Assembly: GCF_003318295.1 (NCBI RefSeq)
Contig: NZ_QOCW01000001.1
Coordinates: 62,001 to 126,000 of the forward strand
Direction: 5' to 3'
Source: Bacillus taeanensis
Lineage (GTDB): Bacteria; Bacillota; Bacilli; Bacillales; UBA6769
DNA length: 64,000 bases
Shown here: positions 46,911 through 55,522 of the stretch, in pieces
How positions within the stretch are numbered: position 1 is the first letter of the stretch
Layout of the letters: every line of letters begins with the position of its first letter
Notes under the pieces: model-generated
What the model was told of the DNA's origin: nothing
Databases searched by the model: none
The model's input: only the letters and a program-made list of their open reading frames with translations
Program-made: the position numbers and the translations under genes

Positions 46911-47068
46911 TTTTGCCCTTGCGTTTCAATATACTGTTTTAGAATATCCAATGGTGCCCCACCGACGGTTAGTAAACAATAGCTTTGAGACCAAAAATAT
47001 TCTTTCCATAACTTCTGTTTCATTTGAGGGAATTCTTTTGGAATTTCGTTAAATAACAGGGAAAACAT
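46907..47068 (-). pseudogene. tnpA: C-terminal remnant of IS200-like transposase TnpA
   Basis: 53 residues (from MFSLLFNEIPKEFPQ) match the end of a Y1 transposase: KLWKEYFWSQSYCLLTVGGA and DILKQYIETQGQK, which includes the catalytic Tyr region. The N-terminal half with the HUH motif is missing, and a stop codon lies just before the remnant. It cannot encode an active transposase. Confidence 0.85.
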
Positions 47069-47134
47069 TGCTTGCTATTTACGTATAAACGTTCCAAAAT
47101 ATAATTACGGATAAAATTGAAAAGGAGTTCATGT

Positions 47135-47986
47135 ATGATTTATATTGGATTAACAGGATGGGGTGACCATTATTCTTTGTATCCTTCTTCTGTGAAAGCA
47201 AGTGATAAATTGCCTCTCTACAGCGGCTATTTTCCGATTGTTGAAGTTGATTCTTCTTTTTATGCGGTGCAGCCGAAGCGGAATTTTGAAAAATGGGTAA
47301 AAGAAACACCTGACAGTTTTCGATTTGTAATTAAAGCATATCAAGGAATGACAGGGCATGATCGAAATGAGAACCCTTTTGAAAATAAAGAGGAAATGTT
47401 TGATGCGTTTTTAGAATCATTGCAGCCAGTTCTTGAAGTCGGTAAATTACAAATGGTTCTTTTTCAATTTCCGCCTTGGTTTGATTGTAAAAAAGAGAAT
47501 GTAGAGATGCTGCGTTATATTCGCAGCAAGTATAAAGGATTACCGCTTGCGCTCGAATTTCGCCATCAATCATGGTTTCATCCAAAATTTAAAGAAAGAA
47601 CATTAGCTTTTATGAAAGAAGAGAATTGGATACATAGTGTCTGTGATGAGCCTCAGGCAGGAGTTGGATCAATCCCTACGGTTCTTGAAGCAACAAATAA
47701 AGAGATGACACTTGTTCGATTACATGGACGTAATGTTCATGGGTGGAATAAACAGGGAAGAAGTCGAAATGATTGGCGGGAAGTTCGCTATTTATACCGC
47801 TATTCAACAGCAGAATTAAAAGAATGGGCAGCGAATTTAAAAGCACTTGAAAAGCAATCAAAAGATGTTTATGTGTTATTCAATAACAATTCAGGCGGCG
47901 ATGCAGCAGACAATGCCAAAGAAATGATTGAGTTGTTAGGGTTGGATTATGATGATCTTTCCCCGAGACAACTTGGTCTTTTTTAA
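47135..47986 (+). CDS. yunF: DUF72 family protein (YunF)
   Basis: A 283-residue DUF72 protein with a TIM-barrel-like fold of unknown activity. It starts MIYIGLTGWGDHYSLYP and has the family motifs VEVDSSFYAVQPKRNFEKWV, LQMVLFQFPPWF, LPLALEFRHQSWF and YVLFNNNSGGDAADNAKEM. ATG 47135 follows AAAAGGAGTTCATGT. Same relative position as in B. subtilis (yunF-E-D-C-B). Confidence 0.88.
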   Translation: MIYIGLTGWGDHYSLYPSSVKASDKLPLYSGYFPIVEVDSSFYAVQPKRNFEKWVKETPDSFRFVIKAYQGMTGHDRNENPFENKEEMFDAFLESLQPVLEVGKLQMVLFQFPPWFDCKKENVEMLRYIRSKYKGLPLALEFRHQSWFHPKFKERTLAFMKEENWIHSVCDEPQAGVGSIPTVLEATNKEMTLVRLHGRNVHGWNKQGRSRNDWREVRYLYRYSTAELKEWAANLKALEKQSKDVYVLFNNNSGGDAADNAKEMIELLGLDYDDLSPRQLGLF

Positions 47987-48009
47987 GAAGGAAAGAGTAT
48001 AAGGTTTTG

Positions 48010-48075
48010 TGTCTAGCTCCAGGCGCCATCGGCTCGAGGTCACAAGCCGATAGCAGGAGCCTTGCACTTTTCTTA
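48010..48075 (+). repeat. Dispersed hairpin repeat, copy E (short form)
   Basis: About 66 bases from TGTCTAGCTCCAGGCGCC to GCACTTTTCTTA, sharing both ends and the GGCTCGAGGTCACAAG segment with copies C and D but lacking their middle. Lies between yunF and yunE. Confidence 0.7.
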
Positions 48076-48094
48076 ATAAGAGAGGAAAGATTTG

Positions 48095-48913
48095 ATGGAT
48101 TGGGTCATACTTGTAATAATAGGGTTTTTTGGAGGGACGATTGGCAGTTTAGTTGGTCTTGGGGGAGGCATTATTGTTGTGCCTTCACTTCTTCTGTTTA
48201 GTTATTACACGCCCTTTTTCCCTTCTTTAAGTCCGCAAATTATTGTTGGCATATCTATTATTATCTTAATTGTAACAGGGCTTTCTTCCACATTAGCGTA
48301 TTTAAAACAAAAAAAGGTGGATGTTTACAGCGGGATTATTTTTTTTATAGGCAGTGGACCTGGAGCATATATAGGAGCTCTTATTAATAAAACCATTAGC
48401 TTTCAAGGTTTTTCTATTTATTTCGGCGGATTTATGATTTTTATTTCTTTATTATTAATGATAAGGGGACACTTAAAGCCGCTAAAGCTGTCAATAGGGA
48501 AAGTTCATTCTTTTAAAGATGAAGAAGGTAGAGAGTATACGTATCGTTATTCCGCAGTTCTTGCTGTTTTCATAGCCTTTTTTGTGGGCGTTCTTTCTGG
48601 GTTGTTTGGCATTGGCGGTGGTTCGTTAATGGTGCCGGTCATGCTGTTGTTATTTGGCTTTCCGACGTCTGTTGCGATAGCCACGAGTATGTTTCTTGTA
48701 TTTTTATCAGCGCTTGTTGGTTCGATTGCTCATATTCGTTTAGGGAATGTACACTGGCTGTATGTTTGTGCTTTAATTCCTGGGGCTTGGTTTGGCGGAA
48801 AATTTGGGGCTTATTTAAATGAAAAACTTGCGGATGATACGGTTGTAAAAATTTTAAGAGGATTGTTAATGCTTGTCGGGGTTCGCTTAATATGGCAAGG
48901 ATTCATGAATTAA
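48095..48913 (+). CDS. yunE: TauE/SafE-family membrane permease (YunE)
   Basis: A 272-residue protein with about eight helices in two repeats, each opening with the family Gly-rich motif (GGTIGSLVGLGGGIIVVPSLL and GVLSGLFGIGGGSLMVPVML, both cited in part). Relatives export sulfite or other sulfur-containing anions; the substrate here is unknown. ATG 48095 (the TTG one codon earlier is less likely) follows AGAGAGGAAAG. yunD follows after 16 bases. Confidence 0.88.
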   Translation: MDWVILVIIGFFGGTIGSLVGLGGGIIVVPSLLLFSYYTPFFPSLSPQIIVGISIIILIVTGLSSTLAYLKQKKVDVYSGIIFFIGSGPGAYIGALINKTISFQGFSIYFGGFMIFISLLLMIRGHLKPLKLSIGKVHSFKDEEGREYTYRYSAVLAVFIAFFVGVLSGLFGIGGGSLMVPVMLLLFGFPTSVAIATSMFLVFLSALVGSIAHIRLGNVHWLYVCALIPGAWFGGKFGAYLNEKLADDTVVKILRGLLMLVGVRLIWQGFMN

Positions 48914-48929
48914 GAAAGGGGGAAAACCG

Positions 48930-50336
48930 ATGTCCCTAGAAAAAATTCATGTTTATCATACAAACGATTTACATAGTTACTTGGGGAATTGGCCAAAGGT
49001 AGTTTCGTATATAAAACAGCAGCGAAAGCTTCATAACCTGCAGAAAGAAGATATGCTTTTATTTGATATTGGTGATCATGCTGATCGAGCGCATGTATTA
49101 ACAGAAGGTACAAAAGGAGCAGGAAATGTTGCTTTGTTAAATGAAGCAGGATACGATAATGTGACGATAGGAAATAATGAAGGAATTACCTTTCCGACAG
49201 AAGATTTAGATTCTCTGTATAAAGATGCAAAATTTAACGTTCTTTTAGCAAATTTATTTTATGAAAATGGAGAACGTCCAGCTTGGGCTAAACCTTATGA
49301 AATTCACCATTTAAACAATGGAATTAAAGTAGGAGTTATAGGAGCAACGATTCCATTTTCCGCGTTTTATAAAATGCTTAGATGGAAAGCTGTTGATCCT
49401 TTTGAACTGCTTCCTAGTTTAATTCAGGAAGTAAGAAAGCAGGCGGATATTGTAATTCTGCTTTCCCATCTAGGTTATTACGATGACCTGCAGATTGCTG
49501 AAAAGTTAGAAGGGATTGATGTGATTTTAGGTGGACATACGCATCATGTTCTGCAGCATGGAAAGAATGTAAAAGGTACACTTATTGCACAGGCTGGGAA
49601 ATTTGGCTTTTATGTAGGAGAAGTAACAATGAGTTATGATACATCCTTAAAGCAGCTTGTCTCCTGTGAGGCGGCATGTGTGGCAGTTGAATCGATAAAA
49701 AATGATGGGCAAACAGAAGAATTAGTTAAAAAATGGACGAAAAAAGGACAAGACGCTCTAAAGGAAACAGTTATTGCATTAGAAGAACCCCTTGAAGTGT
49801 CATGGAAGGAGCCGTCTCCTTTTACGAAGCTTCTTGCCCAAAGTGTAAAAGAATGGTGTGGGGCAGAAATCTCAATGGTGAATGCTGGTCTTTTGCTCAA
49901 GTCTTTACCAAAAGGAATTGTAACGAAAGAGGACCTGCATCGTGTATGTCCGCACCCAATTAATCCATGTAAAGTAAAATTAAAAGGCAGTGAATTAAAG
50001 GAAATCATTTTACAAGCATTAACAGATGAAATGGTGAACTTACAAGTAAAGGGATTTGGATTCCGTGGGGAAATGATGGGTGCAATGATTTACGATGGGA
50101 TTGAAGTAAAAGCAGAACGACTTGAAGATGGCCTTCTTCATGCATCTTCTATCTCTGTGCTTGGCAAACCAATTAATGCTGATAAAATATATGATGTAGC
50201 AACTGTTGATATGTTTACATTTGGACATTTGTATCCTTCTATTGCCCATGCAAAGGATAAAACATATTATTTGCCAGAAATGCTTCGTGAAATATTGGCG
50301 TGGAAGTTTATGAAAACGACCTTGAGTAAAAATTAG
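48930..50336 (+). CDS. yunD: 5-prime-nucleotidase/UshA-type metallophosphoesterase (YunD)
   Basis: A 468-residue two-domain enzyme. N-terminal metallophosphoesterase motifs: VYHTNDLHSYLG, LFDIGDHAD, TIGNNEG, ILLSHLGYYDD and LGGHTHHVL. The C-terminal 5-prime-nucleotidase domain follows from about residue 280. There is no signal peptide, unlike exported UshA, so it acts in the cytoplasm. ATG 48930 follows AAAGGGGGAAAACCG. Confidence 0.88.
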   Translation: MSLEKIHVYHTNDLHSYLGNWPKVVSYIKQQRKLHNLQKEDMLLFDIGDHADRAHVLTEGTKGAGNVALLNEAGYDNVTIGNNEGITFPTEDLDSLYKDAKFNVLLANLFYENGERPAWAKPYEIHHLNNGIKVGVIGATIPFSAFYKMLRWKAVDPFELLPSLIQEVRKQADIVILLSHLGYYDDLQIAEKLEGIDVILGGHTHHVLQHGKNVKGTLIAQAGKFGFYVGEVTMSYDTSLKQLVSCEAACVAVESIKNDGQTEELVKKWTKKGQDALKETVIALEEPLEVSWKEPSPFTKLLAQSVKEWCGAEISMVNAGLLLKSLPKGIVTKEDLHRVCPHPINPCKVKLKGSELKEIILQALTDEMVNLQVKGFGFRGEMMGAMIYDGIEVKAERLEDGLLHASSISVLGKPINADKIYDVATVDMFTFGHLYPSIAHAKDKTYYLPEMLREILAWKFMKTTLSKN

Positions 50337-50340
50337 TATC

Positions 50341-50390
50341 CCTTCACCTGCTAATCACATACATATAAAGTGATTAGAAAGGAGTGAAGG
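50341..50390 (+). promoter_or_regulatory. Two-part hairpin enclosing the yunC ribosome site
   Basis: CCTTCAC (50341) pairs with GTGAAGG (50384) outside, CTAATCAC (50351) with GTGATTAG (50370) inside; AAAGGAG (50378-50384) lies between the two 3-prime arms. The structure could limit translation of yunC. Confidence 0.5.
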
Positions 50391-50394
50391 TCGA

Positions 50395-50697
50395 ATGATT
50401 TCAATCACCCCGATCATGATTGAAGGGTTTTCATTTACCGCTGTATCTGTGAAGCTGCCAAAAACAAATTTTTTATCCGTTAGCAGTGAAAAAGGCTATA
50501 TTATGTGCGGGGCGCTGGATGTTGCACTGTTAAATGAAAAACTTAGTGATCGAAAAATCATTGCAGGTCGAGCGGTAGGTGTCCGCTCCATTGAACAGCT
50601 GTTAGAAGCACCGCTTGAGTCCGTGACTCTTGAAGCGGAAGCGTTAGGAATTACAATTGGTATGAAAGGAAAAGAAGCTCTGTTAAAAATGCTTTAA
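50395..50697 (+). CDS. yunC: YunC family protein (DUF1805)
   Basis: A 100-residue DUF1805 protein: begins MISITPIMIEGFSFTAVSVK and has the conserved GYIMCGALDVALLNEKL and IIAGRAVGVRSIEQLLEAPL. Function unknown. The start is ATG 50395, shortly after the AAAGGAG site that lies in the hairpin upstream. Confidence 0.9.
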   Translation: MISITPIMIEGFSFTAVSVKLPKTNFLSVSSEKGYIMCGALDVALLNEKLSDRKIIAGRAVGVRSIEQLLEAPLESVTLEAEALGITIGMKGKEALLKML

Positions 50698-50741
50698 CAC
50701 TGCTTTTTTAAAATAAAACATAAAAATAAATTAAGCGATAC

Positions 50742-50780
50742 AACCTCCTTTTATGCATATAGATACATAAAGGGGGGTTT
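50742..50780 (+). terminator. Hairpin: terminator of yunC that contains the yunB ribosome site
   Basis: AACCTCCTTTTATG (50742-50755) pairs over all 14 positions (two G-U) with CATAAAGGGGGGTT (50766-50779), loop CATATAGATA, followed by TTTTCTTT. It looks like an intrinsic terminator, yet its 3-prime arm holds AAAGGGGGG, the ribosome site of yunB (TTG 50785). Confidence 0.7.
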
Positions 50781-50784
50781 TTCT

Positions 50785-51561
50785 TTGGTTCGAAAATTTA
50801 AGCGCCTTCGTCGACGGAGAGGGCCGCTTCCATTTCGGCATGTGTTTGTTTTGTCATTTTTTATCTTTGCAGTTTTAACGGTGCAGGGATTGTGGATTGT
50901 TGAAAAAGGAATTGAACCAACATTGATGAGATATGCAGAAACAAAAACGCGCCAAATTGCAGAGAAAGCGATTAATGATGCGATCTCCAAAAAAGTAGTC
51001 TCAGAGGATATGGATATGAGTGAGTTAATTATTACTCATCGAATTGAAGGTTCCGATCAAGTAGGGTTTAGCTTTAATCAACAAGTAAATAATCGAATTT
51101 TATCTGAAGCGACAAATCGTGTTCAAAAACATTTAGATTTAATTGAAGAGGGGAATTTAGACGAGTTAAAAGCCTTTTTAGAATCTGAAGATCTTGAACT
51201 TGAGTTTGAGGAAACAGAATCCGGCACCGGGCTGATTTATTGGATCCCGTTAGGAGCAGCAACAAATAACGCTCTATTATCAAATTTAGGACCATTAGTG
51301 CCAATACGCTTTCAATTTATTGGTGATGTGCAATCAGGCATGGAAACAAAAGCTACATCAGTTGGAATAAATAACACATATTTAGAAGTTCTGCTAAATT
51401 TGAGTGTTGACGTCAATTTAGTACTTCCGTTTTCGACTAAAACAGCTCCAATCTCTACGACGGTAAGGGTAGGGGATTTGTTTTTACCAGGAAAGGTACC
51501 AGATGTTTATTATCAAGGCCAAGGAGGGACGGCCCCGCCTCCATCTATAAAAGTTAATTGA
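50785..51561 (+). CDS. yunB: Sporulation protein YunB
   Basis: A 258-residue mother-cell sporulation protein (sigma-E-dependent in B. subtilis, needed for efficient spore formation). It has a basic N-terminus (VRKFKRLRRRRGPLPFRHV), one membrane helix (about 22-44), then GIEPTLMRYAETKTRQIAEKAI and a C-terminal domain with GIIYWIPLGAATNN-like sequence (seen as GLIYWIPLGA) and TTVRVGDLFLPGKVP. The start is TTG 50785. Its ribosome site is buried in a stable hairpin. Confidence 0.9.
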   Translation: MVRKFKRLRRRRGPLPFRHVFVLSFFIFAVLTVQGLWIVEKGIEPTLMRYAETKTRQIAEKAINDAISKKVVSEDMDMSELIITHRIEGSDQVGFSFNQQVNNRILSEATNRVQKHLDLIEEGNLDELKAFLESEDLELEFEETESGTGLIYWIPLGAATNNALLSNLGPLVPIRFQFIGDVQSGMETKATSVGINNTYLEVLLNLSVDVNLVLPFSTKTAPISTTVRVGDLFLPGKVPDVYYQGQGGTAPPPSIKVN

Positions 51562-51676
51562 GTATTTTATCGATATAATGTATAGGTATTCAAATTTCAG
51601 AAATAACAGAAATTTATAAAGATTAAATATCTTTATTTTAGGTTTTTATCGGAAGTGGAACAGTAAGAAAATTTGT

Positions 51677-51705
51677 TTGAAATCAAAAAAACGTTCTGTT
51701 AAAAT
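51677..51705 (+). promoter_or_regulatory. Sigma-A promoter before the lysine riboswitch
   Basis: TTGAAA (51677-51682), a 17-base spacer and TAAAAT (51700-51705). Confidence 0.65.
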
Positions 51706-51739
51706 AATAATCAATAAAATAATTTGTCCAACTTATCCC

Positions 51740-51932
51740 ATGATGGGGTAGAGGAGCAGTGTTCATAAGTACATGTTGTGAGGATGACAACGGTGATCAA
51801 CATGAAAAGGGAACAGTGCCGAAACAGGGTTCACTGTCACGTGACTGCTGTTGGGGTTATTGCCGAATAGGAATAACACTGTCACTGCAAGAGGAAGCTT
51901 TGCTTGTGGTGGAGAACTACTTATCGTGATAG
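51740..51932 (+). promoter_or_regulatory. Lysine riboswitch (L box)
   Basis: L-box blocks are seen in order: GGTAGAGGAGCAGT, GTACATGTTGTGAGGATG, ATGAAAAGGGAACAGTGCC, CCGAAACAGGGTTCACTGTC, GCTGTTGGGGTTATTGCCG and CTGTCACTGCAAGAGG, closing with GGTGGAGAACTAC. A strong terminator follows. Lysine should repress the transporter gene downstream. Confidence 0.9.
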
Positions 51933-51953
51933 ACGTTGCCAACATTGCTTATT

Positions 51954-51992
51954 AAAAGCGATGATAGGTAATTTTCCTATCATCGCTTTTTT
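51954..51992 (+). terminator. L-box terminator
   Basis: AAAAGCGATGATAGG pairs perfectly with CCTATCATCGCTTTT, followed by TT. Confidence 0.93.
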
Positions 51993-52042
51993 GTGTGTTC
52001 GAAAGACAAATTAAGAGTTTAATAAAAAATAGGAGGGAAAAA

Positions 52043-53584
52043 ATGGAGCATTCAGCATTATCATTAATTCCGCCGATTTTAGCGCTTATCATGGTAATGG
52101 TTACACGAAAAGTGTTATTATCATTAGGCATTGGAATTATCGTTGGCGCATTAATGATTAATCAATACAGTGTAGGGGATAGTGCCTTACAAATTTACGA
52201 GATTGTAAAAGGAATTATCATTTCAGACGGCAGCTTAAATACGTGGAATATATATATTATTTTCTTTTTACTGCTTTTAGGAATGATTACATCACTTATT
52301 TCAATGGCTGGTGGAAGCCGTGCATTCGGTGAGTGGGCAATGAAGCGTGTGAAAACACGTGTAGGGGCGCAGTTAATAACGATTTTACTAGGTATTATTA
52401 TTTTTATTGATGATTATTTTAACAGCTTAGCTGTTGGAAATGTGAGCCGCCCGTTAACAGACCGTCACCGCGTTTCACGTGCAAAGCTTGCTTATTTAAT
52501 TGATTCAACAGCCGCACCGATTTGTATTATTTCTCCCATTTCGAGCTGGGGGGCGTATATTATTGCGATTATTGGCGGGCTTTTAGCGACGCATGGCGTA
52601 ACTGAAATAAGTGCACTGTCCGCATTTATGACAATGATTCCAATGAATTTATATGCCATTATTGCAATGATTCTTGTGGTTGCAGCAGCGCTTTATAATA
52701 TTAATCTCGGTTCAATGAAAACTCATGAAGAACGTGCTGTAAAAACTGGAGAAGTATTAGATCCGCAAAAAGGCGAAGTGCCGGGTGAAACATCTGATCT
52801 TCCGGAAAGTTCAAACGGGAAAGTGCGTGATCTTGTTTTACCGATTCTTGCATTAATCGCTGCGACAGTGGCGTTTATGATGATAACAGGCGCGCAAAAT
52901 ACAGAAGGTACTGCGACGATTTTAAGTATTTTTGAAAATACAGACGTTGCGGCATCATTATTATATGGCGGCTTAGTCGGTTTAGCTGTAACGATTGTCA
53001 TCTTTTTAACAAAAGGAATGTCAGCCGGTAGCTTTGGAAAAGGATTGTGGAGCGGCATTAAATCAATGCTTCCTGCTATTTATATTTTGTTTTTTGCATG
53101 GACATTAATTGAAATCATCTCTGGTCTCGGTACAGGTAAATATTTAGCAGGTCTTGTAAACGAACATATTAACATTGCTTATTTGCCGTTTTTATTATTT
53201 ATTATTGCTGGATTTATGGCATTTGCTACTGGAACGTCTTGGGGAACGTTTGGAATCATGCTTCCGATTGCAGCGGACATTGCAGCAGCAGCGGATATTA
53301 CAATGCTGCTTCCTGTAATGGCAGCAGTATTAGCGGGTTCTGTGTTTGGGGATCACTGCTCACCAATTTCAGATACAACGATTCTTTCCTCTACCGGAGC
53401 GGGCAGTCATCATATTGATCACGTAATGACACAGCTTCCATATACAGCTGCTGCTGCAGTTATTTCAGCAATTGGCTATCTTGTGTTAGGTTTTACAGGC
53501 AGTGTATTAGCTGCTCTTCTTTCTGCGCTCGTTCTGCTTACGATCTTTATTTTTATTACAAAAAATAAAACAGCAGTTGTTTAA
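52043..53584 (+). CDS. lysW: NhaC-family transporter under lysine riboswitch (LysW-like)
   Basis: A 513-residue NhaC-type antiporter-family protein with about twelve helices. Family motifs: IIIFIDDYFNSLAVGNVSRP, STAAPICIISPISSWGAYII, FATGTSWGTFGIMLPIA and GSVFGDHCSPISDTTILSST. ATG 52043 follows AATAGGAGGGAAAA. Although the fold is annotated as Na+/H+ antiporter, genes of this family behind an L box have been predicted to be lysine transporters (LysW); the riboswitch here supports that. Direction of transport is not known, but lysine repression suggests import. Confidence 0.75.
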   Translation: MEHSALSLIPPILALIMVMVTRKVLLSLGIGIIVGALMINQYSVGDSALQIYEIVKGIIISDGSLNTWNIYIIFFLLLLGMITSLISMAGGSRAFGEWAMKRVKTRVGAQLITILLGIIIFIDDYFNSLAVGNVSRPLTDRHRVSRAKLAYLIDSTAAPICIISPISSWGAYIIAIIGGLLATHGVTEISALSAFMTMIPMNLYAIIAMILVVAAALYNINLGSMKTHEERAVKTGEVLDPQKGEVPGETSDLPESSNGKVRDLVLPILALIAATVAFMMITGAQNTEGTATILSIFENTDVAASLLYGGLVGLAVTIVIFLTKGMSAGSFGKGLWSGIKSMLPAIYILFFAWTLIEIISGLGTGKYLAGLVNEHINIAYLPFLLFIIAGFMAFATGTSWGTFGIMLPIAADIAAAADITMLLPVMAAVLAGSVFGDHCSPISDTTILSSTGAGSHHIDHVMTQLPYTAAAAVISAIGYLVLGFTGSVLAALLSALVLLTIFIFITKNKTAVV

Positions 53585-53591
53585 ATTGAAG

Positions 53592-53620
53592 CAGCTCAAG
53601 CAAATGCTTGAGCTGTTTTT
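53592..53620 (+). terminator. Terminator
   Basis: A 9-bp stem CAGCTCAAG / CTTGAGCTG followed by TTTTT. Confidence 0.9.
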
Positions 53621-53692
53621 CTGATATAACAGTACCTCCATTAATTACCACGCATAATTCGACAATTTTTAAAGGAAAATGCAAATAATGCT

Positions 53693-53721
53693 TTGACAGA
53701 GGTTTACGATCGATATATACT
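53693..53721 (+). promoter_or_regulatory. Sigma-A promoter of the NSS transporter operon
   Basis: TTGACA (53693-53698), a 17-base spacer and TATACT (53716-53721). The leader to the start codon is about 130 bases; no riboswitch was recognised in it. Confidence 0.8.
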
Positions 53722-53858
53722 ATTTAACGTAGCACCTGTAAATATACAAAATAGTCAGAAAAAAGATAAAATTTAAAAACCTTTTTCTGGAAGGTGTACC
53801 ATAAAGATTCTCTCTTTATAAAATTATATTGAGCAAACAAAAAAAGGAGGAAGATTCA

Positions 53859-55376
53859 ATGGAGAATCGTGCACAATTTGGAACGCGGGCAGGCTTTATT
53901 TTAGCTGCTGTTGGTTCCGCAATCGGGTTAGGAAACATTTGGCGCTTTCCTGCCACAGCATATGAAAATGGGGGAGGGGCGTTTTTTATTCCCTATTTAT
54001 TTGCGCTGTTAACAGCAGGAATTCCGCTTTTAATTTTAGAGTTTACAATGGGACATAGATATAGAGGTTCAGCGCCGTTGGCATTCTCTCGCTTAAATCG
54101 TAAAACAGAATGGATCGGCTGGTGGCAGGTTGCCATTTCATTTGTTATTTCTACTTATTATGCTGTTATTATTGGTTGGGCAATGTCTTATAGTATTTTC
54201 TCGTTAAAATTATCATGGGGAGAAGATACTGGTACATTTTTAATGAGCAATTACTTAAATCGAGTGGATATTGCTAGTGGAGGAGTTCCTGGTGACTTTG
54301 GAGGTCTTGTACCGGGTGTATTTATTCCACTTATTATCGTGTGGGTTATTGCGTTAGCTGTGTTATTAAAGGGTGTTAAAAAAGGGATTGAACGAGCGAA
54401 TAAAATTTTCATTCCAACATTAGTTGTATTATTCTTTATTATTGTTGTACGAGCTCTTACCTTAGAAGGTGCAGCAGCAGGATTAGAAGCATTCTTCAAA
54501 CCGGACTGGTCGCAAATTTCCAACGGTAAAGTATGGGTAGCTGCTTACGGACAAATTTTCTTTAGTTTATCAATTGGTTTTGCGATTATGATTACTTATT
54601 CAAGTTATCTTCCTAAAAAGTCTGATATTACAAACAATGCGTTTATTACAGGGTTTAGTAACTCTGGATTTGAATTATTAGCAGGTATTGGCGTATTTAG
54701 TGCATTAGGGTTCATGGCAACATCACAAGGTGTTCCTGTAAAAGAGGTTGTAACAGGTGGAGTAGGACTTGCTTTTGTTGTCTTTCCGCAAATTATTAAT
54801 GAGTTTCCTGCCTTAAACAGTTTATTTGGTTTCTTATTTTTTGCATCACTTGTTCTTGCTGGTCTTTCTTCATTGATTTCAATTGTCGAAACATATGTTG
54901 CAGCGTTAACAGAGAAATTTAATATTTCTCGTACAAAAGCCGTTCTTTTCGGTGGTGGTTTTGCAGCAATTGTCTCGGTAACTTATGCAACTCAAGGCGG
55001 CTTATTTTTCTTAGATGTGGCAGATTATTTTATTAATCAATTTGGTGTTGCATTAGCAGGACTAGTTGAAGTAGTTGTTATTGCATGGGTATTAAGAAAG
55101 CTTCCAGATCTTAAAGAACATGCAAACGGTATTTCTGATATTCGTCTTGGCGGTTGGTGGAATATTTGTTTATCTGTGATTACACCGGTTGTATTAGGAT
55201 ATATGATGTTTGATTTAATTAAGCAGAACATCGCTGAAAATTATGAAGGATATGAAACAGCATTTATTATTCAATCAGGCTGGATGGTTGCTGCAGGAGC
55301 GGTTGTTGTTGGGATAATTCTTTCATTAGTAAAATGGAATAAAAGCACTGCAGCAAATGATAAGGAGGTAAGCTAA
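53859..55376 (+). CDS. Sodium:neurotransmitter symporter-family transporter (MetP-like large subunit)
   Basis: A 505-residue NSS (LeuT-fold) sodium symporter. It has the family start GTRAGFILAAVGSAIGLGNIWRFPATAYENGGGAFFIPY (quoted in part: AVGSAIGLGNIWRFP) and FSLSIGFAIMITYSSYLPKK. ATG 53859 follows AAAGGAGGAAGATTC. A 35-residue small-subunit gene follows at once, the arrangement of the MetPS methionine/alanine importer of Corynebacterium glutamicum, so an amino-acid substrate is likely. No relation to the ABC permease gene metP at 36.4 kb. Confidence 0.8.
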   Translation: MENRAQFGTRAGFILAAVGSAIGLGNIWRFPATAYENGGGAFFIPYLFALLTAGIPLLILEFTMGHRYRGSAPLAFSRLNRKTEWIGWWQVAISFVISTYYAVIIGWAMSYSIFSLKLSWGEDTGTFLMSNYLNRVDIASGGVPGDFGGLVPGVFIPLIIVWVIALAVLLKGVKKGIERANKIFIPTLVVLFFIIVVRALTLEGAAAGLEAFFKPDWSQISNGKVWVAAYGQIFFSLSIGFAIMITYSSYLPKKSDITNNAFITGFSNSGFELLAGIGVFSALGFMATSQGVPVKEVVTGGVGLAFVVFPQIINEFPALNSLFGFLFFASLVLAGLSSLISIVETYVAALTEKFNISRTKAVLFGGGFAAIVSVTYATQGGLFFLDVADYFINQFGVALAGLVEVVVIAWVLRKLPDLKEHANGISDIRLGGWWNICLSVITPVVLGYMMFDLIKQNIAENYEGYETAFIIQSGWMVAAGAVVVGIILSLVKWNKSTAANDKEVS

Positions 55377-55377
55377 T

Positions 55378-55485
55378 ATGAGTGGAAGTGCAATCGTAAT
55401 GATGCTTGCTGGTATGGTCATTATCTGGGGAGGTCTTGCTGCAAGTATTTTAAATGCAGTGCGTGTATCAAAACAAAAAGGATAA
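55378..55485 (+). CDS. MetS-like small subunit of NSS transporter, 35 residues
   Basis: A 35-residue one-helix protein (MSGSAIVMMLAGMVIIWGGL, then ASILNAVRVSKQKG). Its ATG at 55378 is one base after the stop of the transporter gene, with GGAGGT inside the end of that gene, so translation is coupled. It matches the small subunit family of methionine/alanine NSS importers. A bidirectional terminator follows. Confidence 0.85.
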   Translation: MSGSAIVMMLAGMVIIWGGLAASILNAVRVSKQKG

Positions 55486-55488
55486 TTT

Positions 55489-55522
55489 AAAAAGAGATGA
55501 CTCATTTGAGTCATCTCTTTTT
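55489..55522. terminator. Bidirectional terminator
   Basis: A perfect 15-bp stem AAAAAGAGATGACTC / GAGTCATCTCTTTTT with loop ATTT, between convergent genes. Confidence 0.95.

Larger units (their letters stand above)
45600..47068 (-). mobile_element. IS605-type element, tnpB intact, tnpA truncated
   Basis: Minus-strand tnpB with the C-terminal end of a tnpA just upstream, and a terminal hairpin near 45626-45664. The left end and the first half of tnpA are gone; the break lies at about 47068, just before the yunF promoter region. It can no longer move on its own, though TnpB is still open. Confidence 0.75.
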
